DNA of 64,000 nt from Callorhinus ursinus (Eukaryota; Chordata; Mammalia; Carnivora; Otariidae): positions 6,152,546 through 6,216,545 of the forward strand of contig NW_020312775.1 in assembly GCF_003265705.1 (NCBI RefSeq), in the 5' to 3' direction. Below, one piece after another: positions 47,121-59,447 of the stretch; position 1 is the stretch's first letter, and each line of letters opens with the position of its first letter. Both the position numbers and the translations under genes were made by a program. The notes under the pieces are model-generated. The model worked only from the letters and a program-made list of their open reading frames with translations, did no database searches and was not told the DNA's origin.

Positions 47121-47688
47121 TTGCAAATTTATTTTCAACACATTCTATTTGTTTTTGAATAGTAAGTTTAGTAATTTGAATTTCTTACATTATTTATATA
47201 TTGAATATATTCTTACCATCATACTGTGTTCTATTTACCATGTTTTATTTCCTTTGATTTTTCCTGCTTTATTCTTTGTTCCTTTCTTTTCTTTCCTTTT
47301 TTTTTAATTATTGAGATTTCTTTTTCTACTATTCTACACTCTGTTGGTTTGAAATGTTAAATTTATATTGTTTTAGTGATTACTTTTAAATTGTCAATAT
47401 GCATAGTAAGTGAAGACTATACTTTAATCAGCTTACTTACTCTTGTTCCTAAATAGAGAAAACCTTAAATTATGTTAAACTTGATAAACACTATGCCTTA
47501 TTAAATGTTAGTGCTGTCTAGTATTTTAGTTTCACCATGTTTTTATATCCTCAAATTTAGTAATCATCATTTTTCTTATTCCATACAGCCAATTTTGTCT
47601 AATTTTTTAACCAATTGTTGCCCATCTGTTTGGCAAGTATTTTTCTTTCCATTACCTCTAACTCAGTTTTTTTTTTTAATTTAGTTCA

Positions 47689-47888
47689 GGGGTGCCTGGG
47701 TGGCTCAGTCAGTTAAGCATCTGTTTATGGATCAGGTAATGATCCTGGGGTCCTGGGATTGAGCCCCATGTTGGGCTCCCTGTTCAGTGGGGGTCTGTTT
47801 CTCCCTCTCCCTCTGACCCTCTCCCCTGCTCATGCTCTTGCTCATGTGTGCTCTGTTTCTTTCAAATGGATAAAAAAAATCTTTAAAA
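47689..47888 (+). mobile_element. Can-SINE, + strand
   Basis: 'ggggtgcctgggtggctcagtcagttaagcatctg' head, 'gggctccctgttcag' body, CT-rich region, and a tail of 'ggataaaaaaaatctttaaa'. TSD about TTTAATTTAGTT (47676-47687), with a similar ATTTTTAGTTTAATT after 47888. Moderately diverged. Confidence 0.93.
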
Positions 47889-47889
47889 T

Positions 47890-49580
47890 TTTTAGTTTAA
47901 TTGCTATTTGACTGAAATACATGTATCTCCTATACACACAGTAAAAGTCTTTTAGGTAATAAATAACTATGTATTTGAAAATACCTATTTTTTGCTTCCT
48001 TTTAGGTAGATTTTTAGCTGAGTGACAAGTACATAGGTCAGGGTAGTACCATAAGCATTTGATGGTGCAGACCTCACCCTGGCAGAGTGGTCCTTGAGAG
48101 AGGGCTTAGACAGGGCATGGTTTGATGCATAATGGCTATACTTTTAAAAGGGCACTGTTCTATGTTTGGTATCTTATAACTTGTACTTGAAAGCAAGAAG
48201 TAAAGTTTGCCAAGAGTAGGGAAGATACGGTGACATTAAAGATTTGAGAAAAATGGAGTAAGTTTAAAGTTAACTACTACAGAGACAAGAAGAGAGGTAT
48301 ATCTAGGGAAACAATAAAATACTATTAGACATCAGTGAGACTTCATTGGAAGTTAGAGACCATGCATTTATAGTGTTACTGGTTTTTGCAATTGTTTATT
48401 TTCCCCCAGCACTGCAAGATATAGTCTTGGAGAAATAAATGGATCCATGGTTGATGTGTTACCAGTCAGATGACATTCTTAAACTGTTGTAAAATAAATA
48501 TTGACATTTAGAAAAAAGATTGCTTAATGTGATGGCCTATGGGATCTAAGGTGTTGAAGGAAAAAATAACTAGCTGTGTCTGTGTAGCTGAAGCAGCAGG
48601 AGTACATGATTGAGCAAGTTAGAAGAATAAGACACAGTAGATATAGAGAATGTGATATAAAATATATTTCAGGATTTGGGGAGTTCTTGGACATAACAAG
48701 GTGTAGGGTATGGCTTTGGAGTGGTGACTGAAGTAGAATGGAGGTGAAGATGATGTGAAATAAGAAGCTAAAGCAACTGAAAGGTTTGAAAGCTGGAGGG
48801 ATCTTTTATGTCACTGGCTCCCTTAAAAGAGAAATGTACTGATACAAGGGAAGCAAAACATAACTTCTAACAATTGACTTTAGTATGCTATTAACCAAGC
48901 TTCATAATTTTCTTTATAGGAGGGATATATCTCTGTTTTCCTTTTCATATTCAGGTTTACTATGGGAAAAATCAGAAAACAATATAATTCATTTAGCATA
49001 AGATTTCTTAGCATTGTGTGCCTTTTCTAAATCTGTCACTACACCTCCAGGGATGTGACCCTTCATAACTAGGAATGAGTGATTCTAAGAATCTTATAAT
49101 TACTGAGCAAACTAAAGTAGTGTCAATGATTGTTTTCGGTACTCAAGTAAAATTTAATTTTTGATGACAATTTTGGACCATAGGGATAAAACAGAACTTT
49201 GCCACAACTTATTTGTAAAATATCCAAAATGTTAATATCTTTCATTTCTCACCTCACATTTTTTTCACATCATAATGACTGAAACATTTCTATGTATAGA
49301 TTATAGAACTTGTATAAAAATACTTTAGAAATTTTAAGTGAAATGTTTTCTATTGGGAAGATTCAAAGTCTCAATTAATAGTTGTGAGGTTTTAGTTACT
49401 ATGGTTCTGAATCACTTTGGACTGAAGAAAAGTTTAGCTTTCACATTAGATAATCTTTAGTCCATGATGGTTACAGGAAAAGTAACTGACAAATATGAAG
49501 CTCTTTTCAGGTAAAGAAAATCCTGTCATGAACAGAAGTATTTTTAAATTTTCACTCAGTAGTTTATTTCAACTCTCTTT
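47890..49580. other. single-copy DNA
   Basis: About 1.7 kb in which I recognise no repeat, exon-like frame or structural motif. This is the longest featureless stretch next to 56000-57040. Confidence 0.6.
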
Positions 49581-49593
49581 AGAAAAATACATA

Positions 49594-50945
49594 GGGGAAG
49601 GTTAAGATGGAAGAGTAGGAGACCCTAACTTCATCCAATCCCTGGAATTCAGCTAGATAGTTATCAAATCATTCTGGACACCTGTGAAATCAACTGGACC
49701 CCTGGGAAAAAAAATGCTGCAATTCTACAAATAGAAAAGGCACCACTTTTTGGAAGGTAGGACGTGCAGAGACTTGAATCTGGGTGATATATCTTAGGAT
49801 ATGGCTGAGGGGAGGGAGCCGGCTTAAGGAGATTACCATAAAGTATTATAAGAAGTGAAGCACAAAATCAGAACTTACAGAAGTCTGCTACAGTGGGGGA
49901 CCTCCCTGGGTTAAGGGTGCTCAGGTGGAAAAGTGGGGTGGAATCCCAGGTGGGACATCATGGTCTCAGGATCCCCATGGTCACAAGAAGAACAGGGGTG
50001 ACTGTGTGTGGCAGAGTTTCCAGGCATTGGAGAGCAGAAGCCGGCTGAAAACAGCGAGTCTAGGTGCTGGCTTTCTGCTCTGTGTTGCCATAAATTGCAA
50101 ACCAATGCATGTTCATGAGCCCACTTTCTTGGCAGAGGCCCAGCAAAAGGCAGAAGGTGGTGAGACTCCCCCTCCTTCCCCTGGAGGAACAGCAACAGTC
50201 TGCCCCACAGGAGTTGGAGACTTGAAACTTAGTTGTGTGCCTGAGATAAAAATGCTTGGTCACAGTCTAGGTGAACACAGAGTTCAGAAGGAAACCAGGG
50301 AGACAAGAGTGATTGACTGCTTTTCTATGAGGGCTCACTGAACAGTGGTGGGGCGATCTTTCAGCTCTGGGGCTAGAGAGTGAGACACGGCCATTTTCAT
50401 CCTGCCCATCGGTGCTAAAAGCCTTCAGTGAGCAAAAAAGCACCACATAGTAGAATCCGAAACTGGTACAACTGAGCCTGGTCCCCTAGCAAGGGCATCT
50501 GAGAATCAGTACAACAGGCTTCTCCCCCAGAAGGCCAGCAGGAACCACTGGCTCACACCAAGTTTACTGATCATAGAGGATTGCAAAGCTTCAGTTCTTG
50601 GGGAAAACAGTATATAGCATTCATGGGTTTTCTTTATTCTTTAGCCTTTCAGTTTTATTTCTTTTTTACCTATTTACTTATTTTTTTAATTTTAATTTTT
50701 ATATACGTTATATACTTTTAAATTTTTATCTTCCATTATTTTTTATTTTGATATATCTATATGTTTGTCTTTATTTTTCATTTTGGGATCTGGTTTCTTC
50801 TAACGAGTAGAACAAAATACACCCAGGATCTAGATTTTGGTTTTGTTCTAATTTGTTTCTAGTTTGATTTTTTTCTTATTTTTTTTCTGTTATGGTTCTT
50901 GTTATTGTTGTCTTTTTTCTCTCTTCTATTGTTTTCTAGAAAAAA
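49594..50945 (+). promoter_or_regulatory. L1-8 5' UTR
   Basis: About 1.35 kb. It begins 'ggggaaggttaagatgg', aligning with the L1-2 5' end. Distal part GC-richer (49900-50560), proximal part T-rich (50630-50945). The 138-codon frame at 49925-50341 corresponds to L1-2 UTR sequence and is not a gene. Confidence 0.75.
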
Positions 50946-51836
50946 TTAGGAGATGGAGAAATTCACCGCAAAAGAAAAAAAACAGGAGGTAGTAACTCCT
51001 ACCAGGGATTTAATCAATATGGATATAAGTAAGATGTCTGAACTAGAACTTAACACAACGATTATAAAGATGCTAACTGGGTTTGAAAAAACTTAGAAGA
51101 CACTAGAGAATCCCTTATTGTAGAAATAATAGAAATAAAGTCTAATCAGGCCAATATTAAAAATGCTAGTACTGAAATGCAGTCCCAACTGGAGGCTCTA
51201 ACAGCTAGGATAAATGAAGCAGAAGGGAGAATCAATGATATAGAAGATAAAATGATGGAAAAGAGGGAAGCTAAAAAGAGGAAAGACAACTAGTTGATCA
51301 TGAAGGGAGACTTCAAGAATTCAGTGATTCCATAAAGTTAAATAATATCTGGATAACAGGGGTCCCAGAAGATGAAGAAAGGGAGAGGGGGCAGAAAGTT
51401 TATTTGAACAAGTTATTGTCAAGAACTTCCCTAATCTGGGAAAGGAAATAAGCACTCAAGTCCAGGAGGCACATAGTACCCCCTGAAAATCAACAAAAAT
51501 AGGTCAACACCTTGACATATAATAGGTAAACTTGCAAATTACAAAGATAAAAATAAAATCCTAAAGGCAGCGTGGGACAAGAGGTCCTCAAAATACGAGG
51601 GTAGAAACATAAGATTGGCAGCAGACGTTTCCACAGAGACATGGCAGGCTAGAAAGGACTGGTATAATACATTCAAGGTGCTAAATGGGAAAAATATGCA
51701 GCCAAGGATACTTTATCCAGTTAGGGTGTCATTCAGAATAGAAGAAGTGATAGAAAGCTTCCAGGACAAACAAAAACTAAAGGCATTTTTGAGCACTAAA
51801 CCAAGCCTGCAAGAAATATTAAAAGGGAGCCTTTGA
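50946..51836 (+). pseudogene. L1-8 ORF1 remnant
   Basis: The expected start reads ATT (50946-50948) instead of ATG, in an otherwise normal beginning ('RRWRNSPQKKK'). The coiled-coil region is recognisable at 51190-51290. A frameshift and a stop follow near 51100 and 51290. 51615-51836 is open: 'DVSTETWQARKDW', 'MQPRILYPVRVSF', ending 'LQEILKGSL' and the same stop as L1-2. Confidence 0.9.
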
Positions 51837-52316
51837 GTGAAGAAAGAGACAAAAGTAGCAAAGACAGGAAAGGAACAGAGACAATCTCCAGGAACAGTGA
51901 CTTTATGGGTAATACAAGGGCATTAAATTCATTTTTTTCAATAATTACTCTGAATGTAAATGGACTAAATGCTCGAGTCAAAAGACACGGATATCAGAAA
52001 GGGTAAAACAACAAGACCCACCAATATGCTGTTAACAGAGACTCATTTTAGACCCAAAGACACTTCCAGATTGAAAGTGAGGGGTGGAGAACCATTTGTC
52101 ATGCCAATGGACATCAAAAGAAAACTGGAGTACCAACTTTATATCTAACAAACTAGACTTTAAACTAAAGACTGTAATAAGAGAAGAAGGACACTATATC
52201 ATAATAAAGGGTTCACTCCATCAAGAAGATCTAAAGAAAATTGTAAATATTTGTGCCCCTAACTTGGGAGCAGCCAATTATATAATCAATTAATAACAAA
52301 GTTAAAGAAACTCACC

Positions 52317-52338
52317 AGTAATAATAATAATAATAATA
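52317..52338. repeat. (AAT)n tract in L1-8 endonuclease
   Basis: Seven AAT units at the same ORF2 position as the (ATT)n tract of L1-2. Confidence 0.92.
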
Positions 52339-53393
52339 GGGAACTTGAACACCCCACTCACAGCAATGGACAGATCATCTAAGCAGAAGATCAACAAGGA
52401 AACAAGGGCTTTGAATGATGCACTCGACCAGATGGACTTCAGAGATATACTCAGTGCATTTCATCCTAAAGCACCAGAATACACATTCTTCTCGAATGCA
52501 CATGGAGCCTTCTCCAGAATAGGTAACATACTGGGTCAAATATCAGGTCTCAACTGGTACAAAAAGATTGAGATTATATCATGCATATTTTCAGACCACA
52601 ATGCTTTAAAACTTGAAGTCAACCAGGAGAAAAAATTTGGATGGACCACAAACACATGGAGGTAAAAGAACATCCTACTAAAGAATGAATGGATCAAGCA
52701 GGAAATTAAAGAAGAATTATAAAAACACATGGAAGCAAATGAAAATGAAAACACAACAGTTCAGAACCTTTGGGATGCAGCAAAGGCAGTCCTAAGAGAG
52801 AACTATGTAGCAATGCAGGCCTTTCTCAAGAAACAAGAAAAGTCTCACATGCACAACCTAAACTTACACATACAGGAGCTGGAAAAAGAACAGCAAATAC
52901 AGCCTAAATTGAGCAGAAGAAGAGAAATAATAAAGATTAGAGCAGAAATCAATGATACAGAAATTTAAAAAAAAAGTAGAACAGACCAATGAACCTGGGA
53001 GCTGGTTCTTTGAAAGTATTCATAAGATCAATAAGCCCCTAGCCAGACTTGTCAAAAAGCAAAGAGAGAGGACCCAAATAAATGAAATCATGAATGAAAG
53101 AGTAGAGATCACAACCAACACCAAAGAAACACAATTATAAGAGAATATTATGAGCAATTATATGCCAACAAATTAGGCAATCTGGAAGAAATGGATGCAT
53201 TCCTAGAAACATAAACTACCAAAACTGAAACGGGAAGAAATAGAACACCTGAACAGACCCATAATCAGCAAAAAAAATGGAAGCAGTAGTCAAAAATCAC
53301 CCAACAAATAAGAGTCCATGCCTGGATGGCTTCCCAGCAAAATTCTACCAAACATTTAAAGAAGAATTAATACCTTTTTTTTGAAGCTGTTTC

Positions 53394-53428
53394 AAAAAAA
53401 AAAAAAGAAAGAAAGAAAAAGAAAGAAA
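53394..53428. repeat. A-rich/(AAAG)n tract in L1-8 ORF2
   Basis: Thirteen A's then AAAG units, matching the site of the long TTTC tract in L1-2 (6139-6295). Confidence 0.92.
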
Positions 53429-55988
53429 TGGAAGGAATACTTCCAAACTCATTCTATGAGTCCAGCATTATCTTGATCCCCAAACCAGACAAGGACCCCA
53501 TTAAAAAGGAGAATTACAGAAAAATAAACAAATATGCCTGATGAAAATGGATACAACAGTTCTCACCAAGATAGTAGCTAAGAGGATCCAACAGTGCATT
53601 ACAAGGATTATTCACCATGACTAGGTGGGATTTATTCCTGGGCTGCAGGGATAGTTCAACATCTGCAAATCAAGCAATGTGATACATCACACTAATAAAA
53701 GAAAGGACAAGAACCATATGATCCTCTCAAGGGATGCAGAAAAACATTTGACAAAATACAGCATCCTTTCTTGATAAAACCTCCCCACAGTGTAGGGATA
53801 GAGGTAATATACCTCAATATCATAAAAACCATATATGAAAGACCCACCACAAATATCATCCCCAATGGGGAAAAACTAAGAGCTTTCCCCCTAAGGTCAG
53901 GAACACGACAGGGATGTCTACTCTCACCACTGTTGTTCAACATATTACTGGAAGTCCTAGCCTCAGCAATCATACAAAAAAAGAAATAATAGACATCCAA
54001 ATCAGCAAAGAAATCCAACTTTCTTTCTTCAGAGATGACATGATATTCTATGTAGGAAACCCAAAGACTCCAGTAAAAAATTGCTAGAAGTGATACAGGA
54101 ATTAAGCAAAGTGGCAGGATATAATATCAATGCAGAGGAGTCAGTTGTATTTCTATACACTGACAATGAAGCAGAAGAAAGACAAATCAAGGAATTTTTC
54201 CCACTTAAAATTGCACCAAAAACTGCAAGATACCTAGGAATATACATAACCAAAGAAGTAAAGGATCTGTACCCTGGAAATTATAGAACACTTATGAAAG
54301 AAATTGAGGAAGACACAAAAAAATGGAAAAAAACTTCCCATGCTCATGGATTAAATTGTCTATGCTACCCAAAGCAATCTACACCTTCACTGAAATCCTG
54401 TCAATATACAATCTACATTTTTCACAGAGCTGGAACAAACAATCCTAAAATTTGTATGGAAATCAGAAAAGACTCCAAATAGCCAGAGTAATGTTGAAAA
54501 AGAAAACCAAAGCTAGAGGCATCACAATTTCTGGACTTCAAGCTGTATTACAAAGCTGTAATCATCAAGATATTATGGTACTGGCACAAAAACAGATGCA
54601 AAGATCAACAGAACAGAATAGAGAACCCAGAAATGGACTCTCAACTCTACAGTCAACTAATCTTGGGCAAAGCAGGAAAGAATATCTGATGGAAAACCGA
54701 CAGTCTCTTCAACAAATGGTGTTGGGAAAATTGGACAGCCACTTGCAATAGAGTGACACTGGACACCTTTCTTATACCATACACAATAATAAATTCAAAA
54801 TGGATGAAAGAATTAAATGTGATACAGGGATCTTTCAAAATTCCAGAGGAAAACAGAGGGAGCAACCTCTCTGACCTCGGCTGCCACAACTTTTTGCTAG
54901 ACATGTTCCCAAAGATAAGAGAAATAAAAGCAAAAATGAACTATTGGGACTTCATCAAGATAAAAAGCTTTTGCACTGCAAAGGAAACAATCAACAAAAC
55001 TAAAAGACAACCTGCAGAATGGGAGAAAATATCTGCAAATGTCTTATCAGATAAAGGGCTAGTATCCAAGATCTGTAAAGAACTTATTAAGCTCAACACC
55101 TAAGAAAAACCCCCAAAATCCAGTCAAGAATTGGGCAGACATTTCTCCCAAAAAGATGGACAAATGACCAACAGACACATGAAAAATTCTTAGCATCACT
55201 CGGCATCAGGGAAATACAAATCAAAACCACAATAAGATACCACCTCATACCTGTTAGAATGATTAAAATTAAAATTAGCAACTCAGGAAACAACAGACGA
55301 TAGTGAGGATGTGGAGAAAGGGGAACCCTCTTACACTGTTCGTGGGAATGCAAACTGGAGCAACCACTCTGGGAAACAGTATGGAGGTTCCTCAAAAAGT
55401 TAAAAATAGAACTACCTATGTCCCAGCAATTGCACTGCTAGGTATTTATTCAAAGGATAACATAAGGATTTGAAGGGACACATACACACCAATGTTTATA
55501 GCAACAATGTCCACAATAGCTAAAATATGGAAAGGGCCCAAATGTCCATGGACAGATAAATGAATAAAGATGAAGTGGTGTATATATACAATGGAATATT
55601 ACTCAGCCATCAGAAAGGACGGATACTTCCCATTTACACTGACATGGATGGAACAGGAAGGTATTACGCTGAGTGAAATAAGTCAATCAGGGAAAGACAA
55701 TTATATGGTTTCACTCATATATGGAATTTAAGAAACAAAACAGATGAACAAAAGGGAAGGGCAGGAAAAATACTATAAGATGAAAACAGAGGGAGGCAAA
55801 TCATAAGAGACTCTTAACTGTAGGAAAGAAACTGAGGGTGCTGGAGGGGAGGTGCATGGGGATGGGGTAACTGGGTGATGGGCATTAAGGAGTACACTGG
55901 CTGTTGTATGTAACTGATGAACCACTAAATTCTACCTCTAAAACTAATAATACAGTATTTGTTAATTAAATTGTATTTAAATAAAAAA

Positions 55989-57040
55989 GAAAAATGCCTA
56001 TAATCCAATAATTTTTGGCATAGTTTTTCAACCATAAACTTAGTCAACACAGACCAAATTATTTCATAAGAAGTTTTAACAGTTTATAAACTTGTTTTAA
56101 TTCCTTATTCATATGCTACATTAAAGTATATGAACAGCTACATAATAGAAGTTACTTTAAAAATTAATATGATTTGAGTTCATTCTTGTCTTCATCCCTT
56201 TCTTTTACACTTATATTTGTTAATAGCTTCAGGAAGTTTGGGAGGTTAACTCAAGTGCTGCACTAGGAACAAAGTGGTCAATTCACTGCATTTTGTATTA
56301 TATATCACTGTATTCATCTTGCTATGCTAATCAAAGGAGACATTGATCAAAAGTAGAACGTTTTCTCAGGATCTTAAATCTGGGTTCTTTTCTCCCCATT
56401 TTAGATTCTATACTACCCAACGAGTGTTCTGAAAATTTAGAAGAAATCAAGTATCATTTATGGTGTAGTTGATAGTATTCAATTTATAATTACCATAGGG
56501 GACTCAAGTTCTTATGTAATTACAAGGTTCGTACCAGTATGTAGTTATTTATATCATGCAGACTAACTGAATAACAATATGTTAGGTCATATTGAACTGA
56601 AAGGTTGTAACCCAGAAATATGTGTTTGGCATGAGTCATCTGTTTAATGTATATCCCTCAACATTCCAAATGTACCCTGTAGACCTCTGTATCAGAAATT
56701 ACTAATATCTTTATATTCAATGGGATATTCATCATCTGTTATAGGAATGTATTCTCTCTTGGCTATTCATCTTTATTAAAGCCAATGTTTATTTTAGAGT
56801 AAATGGTTAATAAACTTGGATTTATAATATAAATAGGGTAGGGACATATGTTCTGGAATGACTCATTTTAGTATAAAATGTTGGAAGATAAAGGAAAGTC
56901 TTATGACTTTGTTATAACATCTAATGCTGAAGATGTTAATAGAAAATAACTGTTAGATAATTTAAATATTTAGCATTCAGGAAATTTGTTGCTATGTAAC
57001 ACAGATTGATATTTAAGAAATAGATTCCTAAGTTAACTCT
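55989..57040. other. single-copy DNA
   Basis: A/T-rich sequence with no recognised gene or repeat. Confidence 0.6.
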
Positions 57041-57046
57041 GTGTGA

Positions 57047-57228
57047 GGGCTTCTGGGTGGCTCAGTCGTTAGGCATCTGCCTTTGGCTTGGGTCATGATC
57101 CCAGGGTCCTAGGATTAAACCCCACATTGGGCTCCCTGCTCAGTGGGGAGCCTGCTTCTCCCTCTCCCTCTGCTGCCCTGCTCCTGCTCTCTCTCTATCT
57201 CAAATAAATAAATAAAATCTTTAAAAAA
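57047..57228 (+). mobile_element. Can-SINE, + strand
   Basis: Head 'gggcttctgggtggctcagtc', body 'gggctccctgctcagtgggg', CT-rich region, and an (AAAT)n tail. TSD about CTCTGTGTGA (57037-57046) and TCTATGTGA (57230-57238), imperfect. Confidence 0.94.
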
Positions 57229-57238
57229 ATCTATGTGA

Positions 57239-57970
57239 ATGACAGAGGAATTAGTGATGTCTTTATATATTTACAAAGAAAAGACATTTTTCTTTAGGTA
57301 CTCTTTGATAACCAGAGCATAGAGCTAGAATTTCCTTTATGGAAATCTAGAATTTTAACACATATGTATATAAACTGGGGTGGTTCCAGTGATGGGGGTG
57401 GGAAGAGAAAAAGTATTTGTGATGTACTGTTATCTTCTAATAATTGGTTCAGGTTGTCCTGACTCATTACCTAATTAATGAAGTCTTAGGAAAAAAGGGA
57501 CATGTTTTAAGGATTAGTCACCTGAAGGTATTCTTCCTAACTGAACTATTAAGTAGACAAAACTTGATTTGCATGCTTTTAATTTTTTTCTTGTTCCGTA
57601 TGCTAGGCTCAATTCTCTGACTTTATTGTATTCATAGAATAAGAAATGTTATGAACACATTGTTTACTTACCCATATGATAATGAAGATGATAGATTTCT
57701 ACACATATTGTTCCCTTAAGCTACAGAAACATGACTTCGGAAGAACCACAATATGTTGGATCAGCATAGAGATGTTAACACCAAAATTGTTTCAGTAATG
57801 TTATTTAGTCTGAAATTTTAGTCGAGCTAGCTTTTTTCCTCTTATGAAAACCAGATGTCCTAAGGATAATTGAAGAATTACTACTAAGTATGAGAGTGGG
57901 AAAAATATAGAGCAAGTGGCATCTTTTCTTCATTAGCTACCTCTTAATTTTAGACAAAAAATAGAGATGC
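57239..57970. other. single-copy DNA
   Basis: Nothing recognisable. Confidence 0.55.
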
Positions 57971-58306
57971 CACTGATTTTTTTTTTTTTGAGTATCACTG
58001 ACACACAATATTAGTTAGGTATACAACATAGTGGTTCATAGTGGTTCAACAACTCTATACATTATGCTATGCTATGTTCACAAGTGTCACCATGCAATGC
58101 TATTACAATACCATTGACTATATTCCCTATGTTGTACCTTTTATTCCTGTGACTTATTCATTCCATAACTGGAAGCCTGTATCTCCCACTACCCCTCATC
58201 CATTTTGCCCATTCCTTCATGCCCCTTTCCTCGGGCAGCCATCAGTTTATTCTCTGTATTTATAGGTCTGATTCTGTTTTTCATTTGTTTATTCATTTGT
58301 TTTGTT
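57970..58306 (-). mobile_element. L1-9, 3' segment (minus)
   Basis: T-run at 57977-57991, then minus-strand L1 3' UTR ('gagtatcactgacacacaatattag', 'ccccatttcct'-like text near 58225, and 'ggtctgattctgtttttcatttg'). It joins directly at about 58306 to + strand L1 text. Confidence 0.88.
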
Positions 58307-58752
58307 TGTTCATGGGAATGTAAATTGGTACAGCCACAGTGGAGAAAACAATATGGAGTTTCCTCAAAGAATTAAAAATAGATGGGCAACTGATGGCTCA
58401 GTCAATTCAGTATCTGATTTGATTTCAGCTCAGGTCCTGATCTCAGGGTCATGGGATCGAACCCCACATTGGGCTCCATGCTCAGCCTGGAGTTTGCTTG
58501 TCCCTCTCCCTCTGCATCCTCCCCACTCTCTCTCTCTATCAAATAAATAAATTAATTACTTAAAAAAGAATTAAAAATAGAAATTTCATATAGTCCATTT
58601 TTTCCACTACTGGGTATTTACCCAAAGAAAATGAAAACACTAATTTGAAAAGATATGTGCACCCCTATGTTTATTGCAACATTATTTACATTAGCCAAAT
58701 ATGGAAGTAGCCCAAGTATCCATTAATAGATGAATAGATAAAGAAGATAGTG

Positions 58753-58755
<3 letters not shown>
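58307..58755 (+). mobile_element. L1-9, inverted 5' segment (plus)
   Basis: 'gttcatgggaatgtaaattggtacagcc', 'aatatggagtttcctcaaag', 'ctactgggtatttacccaaag' and 'atccattaatagatgaatagataaag' are ORF2 C-terminal text on the + strand, opposite to the adjoining 3' segment. About 150 bp of L1 between the two segments is missing at the junction. This is the classic product of twin priming. A SINE splits it at 58382. Confidence 0.88.
58382..58564 (+). mobile_element. Can-SINE inserted in L1-9
   Basis: Head 'gatggctcagtcaattcag', body 'ttgggctccatgctcagcctggag', CT-rich region, and an AAATAAATAAATTAATT tail. Perfect 16-bp TSD AAAGAATTAAAAATAG at 58366-58381 and 58565-58580. Confidence 0.97.

Positions 58756-58800
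<45 letters not shown>
58754..58800. repeat. (AC)n microsatellite, about 23 units
   Basis: Uninterrupted AC run that grows out of the 'gtatatacac' text of L1-9 and abuts a SINE fragment. Confidence 0.97.
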
Positions 58801-58803
<3 letters not shown>

Positions 58804-58856
58804 CATGACCTGAGCTGATTGCAAATTCTTAACCAACTGAGCCACCCAGGCACTCC
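58801..58856 (-). mobile_element. Can-SINE head fragment
   Basis: Only the inverted head end of a SINE is present ('catgacctgagctgattgcaaattcttaaccaactgagccacccag'). The 3' half that should precede it is missing and replaced by the AC tract. Confidence 0.85.
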
Positions 58857-59232
58857 AACTCATAAATTTTAATATGTGGAAAAAGTATCAACTTTTTTTT
58901 TTAGCTTTAGTTATTACCGTGCTTTATAAAATCTGCCTAGTAATGTTGAGTGTCCAAAGACAAGAAGCTTTTAGGGTTCAATCTAGTTCTATGATATTTA
59001 TTTCTATAAATGGCAGAGTGGTAAGAGATCTCATTAAAATATCATTCTCAGGACCACAAATGACATCACACCAAAATTTTAGTAAAGTCTATAATACAAT
59101 TTTATTTGGCAGAATCATTGTGAAATATCCTTGTTTAACAAGTATTTAACTGAAAGATGGAAGCATGAATTATGGCTCCTTTACATCTAAATAGTAAGTT
59201 AACATTTTGAATAGTGATATTACAAATGCATT
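58857..59232. other. single-copy DNA
   Basis: The 91-codon frame at 58874-59149 has no recognisable protein features. No repeat is seen. Confidence 0.5.
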
Positions 59233-59249
59233 AAAAATACCATTGGTTT

Positions 59250-59430
59250 GGGACCTCTGGGTCGCTCAGTTGGTTAAGTGTTTGCCTTTGGCTCAGGTAA
59301 TGATCCCAGGGTCCTGGGATCAAGTCCTGCATTGGGCTCCTTGCTCAGCAGGGAGCCTGCTTCTCCTTCTGCCTGTGGCTCCCTCTGCTTGTGTCTTCTC
59401 TCTCTCTCTCTCAAATAAATTAAATCTTAA
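59250..59430 (+). mobile_element. Can-SINE, + strand
   Basis: 'gggacctctgggtcgctcagttgg' head, 'gggctccttgctcagcaggga' body, CT run, and an AAATAAATTAAATC tail. Perfect TSD of 17 bp, AAAAATACCATTGGTTT (59233-59249 and 59431-59447). Confidence 0.97.
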
Positions 59431-59447
59431 AAAAATACCATTGGTTT

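Larger units (their letters stand above)
51917..55690 (+). pseudogene. L1-8 ORF2 remnant
   Basis: The start position reads AGG (51917-51919), as in L1-2. 'SIITLNVNGLNARVK' follows. A one-base deletion near 52130-52150 is also shared with L1-2. The GDFN motif reads GNLN at 52339-52350. Reverse transcriptase text includes '[24 protein letters not shown]' at 53771-53989, and the catalytic box region at about 54025-54045 reads 'FFRDDMIFY'. C-terminal text is at 54753-55103. An AAAG tract at 53394-53428 replaces normal coding wording. Confidence 0.92.
49594..55988 (+). mobile_element. L1-8: full-length LINE-1, + strand
   Basis: 5' UTR 49594-50945, ORF1 50946-51836, ORF2 51917 to about 55690, 3' UTR and A-rich tail to 55988. 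Candidate TSD AGAAAAATACATA (49581-49593) and AGAAAAATGCCTATA (55989-56003), with two differences. It is the closest relative of L1-2 in the window and shares its ORF2 lesions, but lies in opposite orientation about 39 kb away with unrelated flanks. Confidence 0.95.

Noticed and set aside
3670..55988. L1-2 and L1-8 as arms of an inverted segmental duplication
   Set aside because: Sequence flanking the two elements does not match on either side, and L1-8 has its own candidate TSD.
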